Shown in pieces: positions 5,992 to 9,217 of a stretch of 9,217 nt of DNA; position 1 is the stretch's first letter; each line of letters opens with the position of its first letter. The translations under genes were made by a program, and so were the position numbers. Origin of the DNA: an uncultured Pseudomonadota bacterium (GTDB lineage: Bacteria; Pseudomonadota; Gammaproteobacteria; Burkholderiales; SG8-39); the NCBI GenBank assembly GCA_903864555.1, contig CAIPGJ010000767.1:1-9217 (forward strand). Direction: 5' to 3'. Under the pieces are notes generated by a model that saw nothing but the letters and a program-made list of their open reading frames with translations, was not told the DNA's origin and did no database searches.

Positions 5992-6419
5992 CAGGCCACC
6001 CGCCCGCCGCAGAGCTGGTTGTAGTCGTTGAGGATGCAGCGGTCCATGACCACGGTCATGCCGGCATCGCGGGCGCGCTGTGCCGCCGCCTCATGGACCA
6101 CGCCCTCCTGCAGCCACACCGACTTCAGGCCCAGGCGCAGACATTCGTCAATCACCTCGGGGACATACGCGCTGGCACGAAAGATATTCACCAGGTCGAT
6201 GGGGCCCGGCACCGCCGCCAGATCACCGTAAGCCTTTTCACCAAGGGCCTCGCGCAGACCCGGCCGCACCGGGATGATGTGGAAACCATAGCGCTGCATG
6301 GAGCGCGAAATGTTGTTGCTCGGCCGCGAGGGGGTGGGCGAGAGGCCGACCACGGCGATATGCTTCACGCCCTGGAGCAGTTCGCGTATGGCATCCGGTT
6401 CCGGATTGGCAAAGGACAT
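5991..6419 (-). CDS. CoA-binding domain protein (YccU-like)
   Basis: A 142-residue single-domain Rossmann protein of the CoA_binding_2 family, related to E. coli YccU. Members bind CoA or acyl-CoA; the physiological role is not settled. Diagnostic segments are [20 protein letters not shown] (~20-39), [10 protein letters not shown] (~44-53), IDLVNIFR (~72-79), [18 protein letters not shown] (~97-114) and the terminal [11 protein letters not shown] (~120-130). The ATG at 6419 is chosen because the preceding 19 in-frame codons do not resemble the family. The Shine-Dalgarno is weak. It is the first gene of the dapF-xerC-chrA-rlmI run and touches the dapF start. Confidence 0.86.
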   Translation of the reverse strand: MSFANPEPDAIRELLQGVKHIAVVGLSPTPSRPSNNISRSMQRYGFHIIPVRPGLREALGEKAYGDLAAVPGPIDLVNIFRASAYVPEVIDECLRLGLKSVWLQEGVVHEAAAQRARDAGMTVVMDRCILNDYNQLCGGRVA

Positions 6420-6542
6420 GGTCTGTTTCGTCTTGCAGTAGGGGCTTGAGGAAATACTGATCAGGGGACACGCCACGAAAATCTTCCAGCTCAGGGGAGA
6501 TTCGTCTTGATCAATCCTGTTCGGGACTGGATCAGTGCCTCC
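6420..6542. other. Intergenic region before the dapF operon
   Basis: A 123-base gap between the acyltransferase stop and the CoA-binding gene. It holds two 8-base palindromes, CTGATCAG (6457-6464) and TTGATCAA (6507-6514), and two short direct repeats, TTCGTCTTG (6427-6435, 6501-6509) and TCAGGGGA (6461-6468, 6491-6498). The promoter of the downstream operon probably lies here, but I see no strong -35/-10 pair and no intrinsic terminator for the acyltransferase genes. Confidence 0.5.
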
Positions 6543-7418
6543 TCAATACCACTTCGGCTCCCCGGCCGGGCGTGTCTTGAAACGCTTGTGCGTCCAGTAA
6601 TACTGCTCCGGCATTTCGCGCACGCGTTCCTCGATGAAGGCATTCATGCGGCGTGTGTCGGCTTCGACATCATCGCCCGGATAATTATCCCATGCAGCAT
6701 GGCAGCGCACCTCGTATCCAGCGCCACCGGGCAGCATGACGGCAATGCAGGGCACCACCAGCGCCCCCGACAGGCGTGCCAGTCGCGTCAGCCCGGTGAT
6801 GGTGGCTGCCGGCACGCCGAAGAAGGGCACGAATATGGCATCGCGCGGACCATAGTCCATGTCCGGCAAATAGTAGAAGGGCATGCCGTGGCGCAACGCC
6901 GCGACGGTCTTGCGCACCCCCTCCTGGCGCGAGAACAGGCTTTGCCGGCCAAATCGCGTGCGTCCTGCCTTCATGACGCGGTTGAACAGCGCGCTCTTCT
7001 GGTTCGAATACAAGGCAGCCATGTCGACATCGCAGGACAGCCGCGAGAAGGCGGCATCCAGCGCGATGAAATGCGGCGCCAGCAGGATCAGCGGCCGCCC
7101 CTGCGCCCTGGCCTGGGTGATGTGCTCGATGCCCGCCACCCTCACCAGGTGCTCGATACGCGCGCGCGGCGACCACCACAGGATGCCGCGCTCGAGGATG
7201 CTGCGGGCGAGGCAGCGGAAATGCCGCCGTGCCAGACCCTGACGTTCCACAACCGGCATCCCGGGAAAGCAACGCTCCAGGTTGATCAGGCAGACGCGCC
7301 GGCGTCCGACTGCCAGCGTGTAGAGCAGCAGGCCGAACCCATCGCCGATACGCGCCAGCAGCGCCAGTGGCAGGCCATGCAGCAGCCACATCAGCGACAG
7401 TCCGGCGCGCGCTAGCAC
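6543..7418 (-). CDS. Lipid A biosynthesis acyltransferase (LpxL/HtrB family), copy 1
   Basis: A 291-residue inner-membrane acyltransferase that adds a secondary acyl chain to the lipid A precursor. An N-terminal hydrophobic anchor (~5-37) precedes the catalytic HX4D motif HFIALD (His116, Asp121) within LILLAPHFIALDAAF. The family block FYYLPDMDYGPRDAIFVPFFGVPA (~181-204) and the C-terminal PEQYYWTHKRFKTRP (~270-284) are intact. The start is GTG at 7418, preceded by a purine-rich AGGGCGGG, 16 bases after the stop of the other acyltransferase gene. The two proteins differ clearly in sequence and motif, so they probably transfer different acyl chains or act at different positions. Which is LpxL-like and which LpxM-like cannot be settled by eye. 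Confidence 0.9.
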   Translation of the reverse strand: MLARAGLSLMWLLHGLPLALLARIGDGFGLLLYTLAVGRRRVCLINLERCFPGMPVVERQGLARRHFRCLARSILERGILWWSPRARIEHLVRVAGIEHITQARAQGRPLILLAPHFIALDAAFSRLSCDVDMAALYSNQKSALFNRVMKAGRTRFGRQSLFSRQEGVRKTVAALRHGMPFYYLPDMDYGPRDAIFVPFFGVPAATITGLTRLARLSGALVVPCIAVMLPGGAGYEVRCHAAWDNYPGDDVEADTRRMNAFIEERVREMPEQYYWTHKRFKTRPAGEPKWY

Positions 7419-7434
7419 GACCCGCCCTGCACGA

Positions 7435-8274
7435 TCATCCCGCTACGCCCGGGGGTGGCGTCACCCCGGCGGGCACCTTGTAGCGGTTGTAACTCCAGAG
7501 GTACTGCTCGGGACAGCGCCGGATCAGTGTCTCCAGCGCGCGGTTGAGGTGGCGCGCCGCAGCTTCACCCGGCTCGGCCACCGGCATGGCCTGAACATGG
7601 CCACGATAGCCGACACCACCCGGCAGCCGTTCGGCATAGGCCAGCAGGACGCACGCGCCGGTGGACTCGGCCAGACGCCGCACCAGGGTCATGGTGTAGG
7701 CGGGACGGCCGAAGAAATCGGCCCACTCACCCTCGCCGCGCCCGGGCGCCTGGTCGGGCAGGATGCCCACCGCCTCGCCGGATTTGAGCGCCTTGAACAA
7801 CTGGCGGATGCCGCGCATGTCCGGCAGCGCCAGCTTGAGCTGCGGTTTTGCGCGGCCCGCTTCGACCAGCGATCTCACGAAGGACCGCTTGGGCGGCGAG
7901 TACAGCGCCGTCATTGGCCCGTAGTGCTGGGCATACCACTGCGCTGTGACCTCGAAACAACCCAGGTGCGGTGTGACAAAGAGGATGCCCTGGCCGGCGG
8001 CACGCGCCGCCTCGATGAGTTCACGGCCTTCGAGGTCGGGCATCAGGGCCGCGGCCTGCACCTGCGGACGAAACCACACCGGCAGCAGTTCCAGCACGCC
8101 CTTGCCCGCTTCGGCCACCGACCGGTGCAGCACCTGCCGGTCGTAGCCGGCCGTGGCGACGTTCTCCCGGCTGATACGGCGAAAGCGGGACGACATCAGC
8201 CACACCAGCCAGCCCAGCGCCGAACCCAGAACATGGAAGAAAGGCAGCGGCAGGGCCGCCAGGGTTTTCAGCAC
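7435..8274 (-). CDS. Lipid A biosynthesis acyltransferase (LpxL/LpxM family), copy 2
   Basis: A 279-residue paralogue of the next gene, with the same presumed inner-membrane role in late acylation of lipid A. An N-terminal hydrophobic segment (~7-27) is followed by RISRENVATA (~33-42). The catalytic motif is HX4E, HLGCFE (His103, Glu108), within ILFVTPHLGCFEVTAQW. Further conserved blocks are VGILPDQAPGRGEGEWADFFG (~169-189) and CPEQYLWSYNRYKVP (~254-268). The start is GTG at 8274, encoding MLKTLAALPLPFFHVLG, which resembles the family N-terminus. No clear Shine-Dalgarno is seen. It is divergent from metK across a 102-base gap and likely heads a two-gene operon. Confidence 0.9.
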   Translation of the reverse strand: MLKTLAALPLPFFHVLGSALGWLVWLMSSRFRRISRENVATAGYDRQVLHRSVAEAGKGVLELLPVWFRPQVQAAALMPDLEGRELIEAARAAGQGILFVTPHLGCFEVTAQWYAQHYGPMTALYSPPKRSFVRSLVEAGRAKPQLKLALPDMRGIRQLFKALKSGEAVGILPDQAPGRGEGEWADFFGRPAYTMTLVRRLAESTGACVLLAYAERLPGGVGYRGHVQAMPVAEPGEAAARHLNRALETLIRRCPEQYLWSYNRYKVPAGVTPPPGVAG

Positions 8275-8312
8275 GCGAACCGGGGTGAAATTGCCGAAAA
8301 ACCCGAACCGCC

Positions 8313-8362
8313 GGCCCTATGACGGGTACTGCAGTCGTGATACCCTGCGGGCCTGATTTTTT
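8313..8362 (+). promoter_or_regulatory. Hairpin plus T-tract in the metK leader (possible attenuator)
   Basis: GGCCC (8313-8317) pairs with GGGCC (8349-8353), and inside it GGGTA (8324-8328) pairs with TACCC (8341-8345), closing a 12-base loop. A TGATTTTTT tract (8354-8362) follows directly, as in an intrinsic terminator. No plus-strand gene ends upstream, so termination here would act on the metK transcript itself. GGGTAC (8324-8329) could alternatively pair with GTACCC (8368-8373), next to the ribosome binding site. It does not fit the SAH or SAM riboswitch consensus as I know it. Confidence 0.4.
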
Positions 8363-8376
8363 GGGGGGTACCCAGC

Positions 8377-9217
<841 letters not shown>

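Noticed and set aside
5176..6024. Plus-strand ORF of 282 codons
   Set aside because: Antisense to dapF with both catalytic cysteine motifs intact; no family resemblance of its own.
8275..8376. SAH or SAM riboswitch upstream of metK
   Set aside because: The position is right, but I cannot find the conserved core sequences of the SAH, SAM-I, SAM-II or SAM/SAH classes. Only a hairpin and T-tract can be supported.

Overview
The window is a GC-rich, gene-dense bacterial chromosome segment that I read as betaproteobacterial, perhaps Rhodocyclales-like. The grounds are the base composition, family resemblance, and the gene order metK / two LpxL-type acyltransferases / dapF / DUF484 / xerC, which I remember as common in that group. 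No rRNA, tRNA, CRISPR array, insertion sequence or transposase gene is visible.

All recognised genes except one lie on the minus strand. From right to left: metK (plus strand, cut by the right edge) diverges at about 8.3 kb from two tandem lipid A acyltransferase genes (8274 to 6543). A 123-base gap follows. Then comes a tightly packed run from 6419 to 1100: a CoA-binding protein, dapF, a DUF484 protein, xerC, a short in-frame cassette, the two halves of a split chromate transporter, and the rRNA methyltransferase rlmI. Most of its junctions overlap by 1 to 8 bases, so it is probably one operon with coupled translation. The only real interruption is the cassette after xerC.

The left end is a zinc homeostasis unit. 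A ZIP-family metal transporter overlaps or directly precedes a Fur/Zur-family regulator cut by the left edge. A perfect palindrome (TGCAAC-TAG-GTTGCA) overlaps the -35 element of a plausible promoter just upstream, as expected if the regulator represses its own operon when zinc is plentiful.

The most unusual structure is at the xerC/chrA junction. The last 51 bases of xerC, including its stop codon, occur twice as exact direct repeats, one at each end of a 104-base insert. The insert consists largely of three consecutive perfect hairpins. It stays open in frame and makes a 52-codon ORF that starts on the xerC stop, ends in a second copy of the XerC C-terminus, and hands over to chrA by the same ATGA overlap. 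A second apparent in-frame insertion, also carrying an inverted repeat, lies near the 3' end of dapF in the same operon. Other points of interest are a ZIP gene whose conserved N-terminus extends upstream of any ordinary start codon, and a hairpin plus T-tract in the metK leader with a competing pairing partner next to the ribosome binding site.
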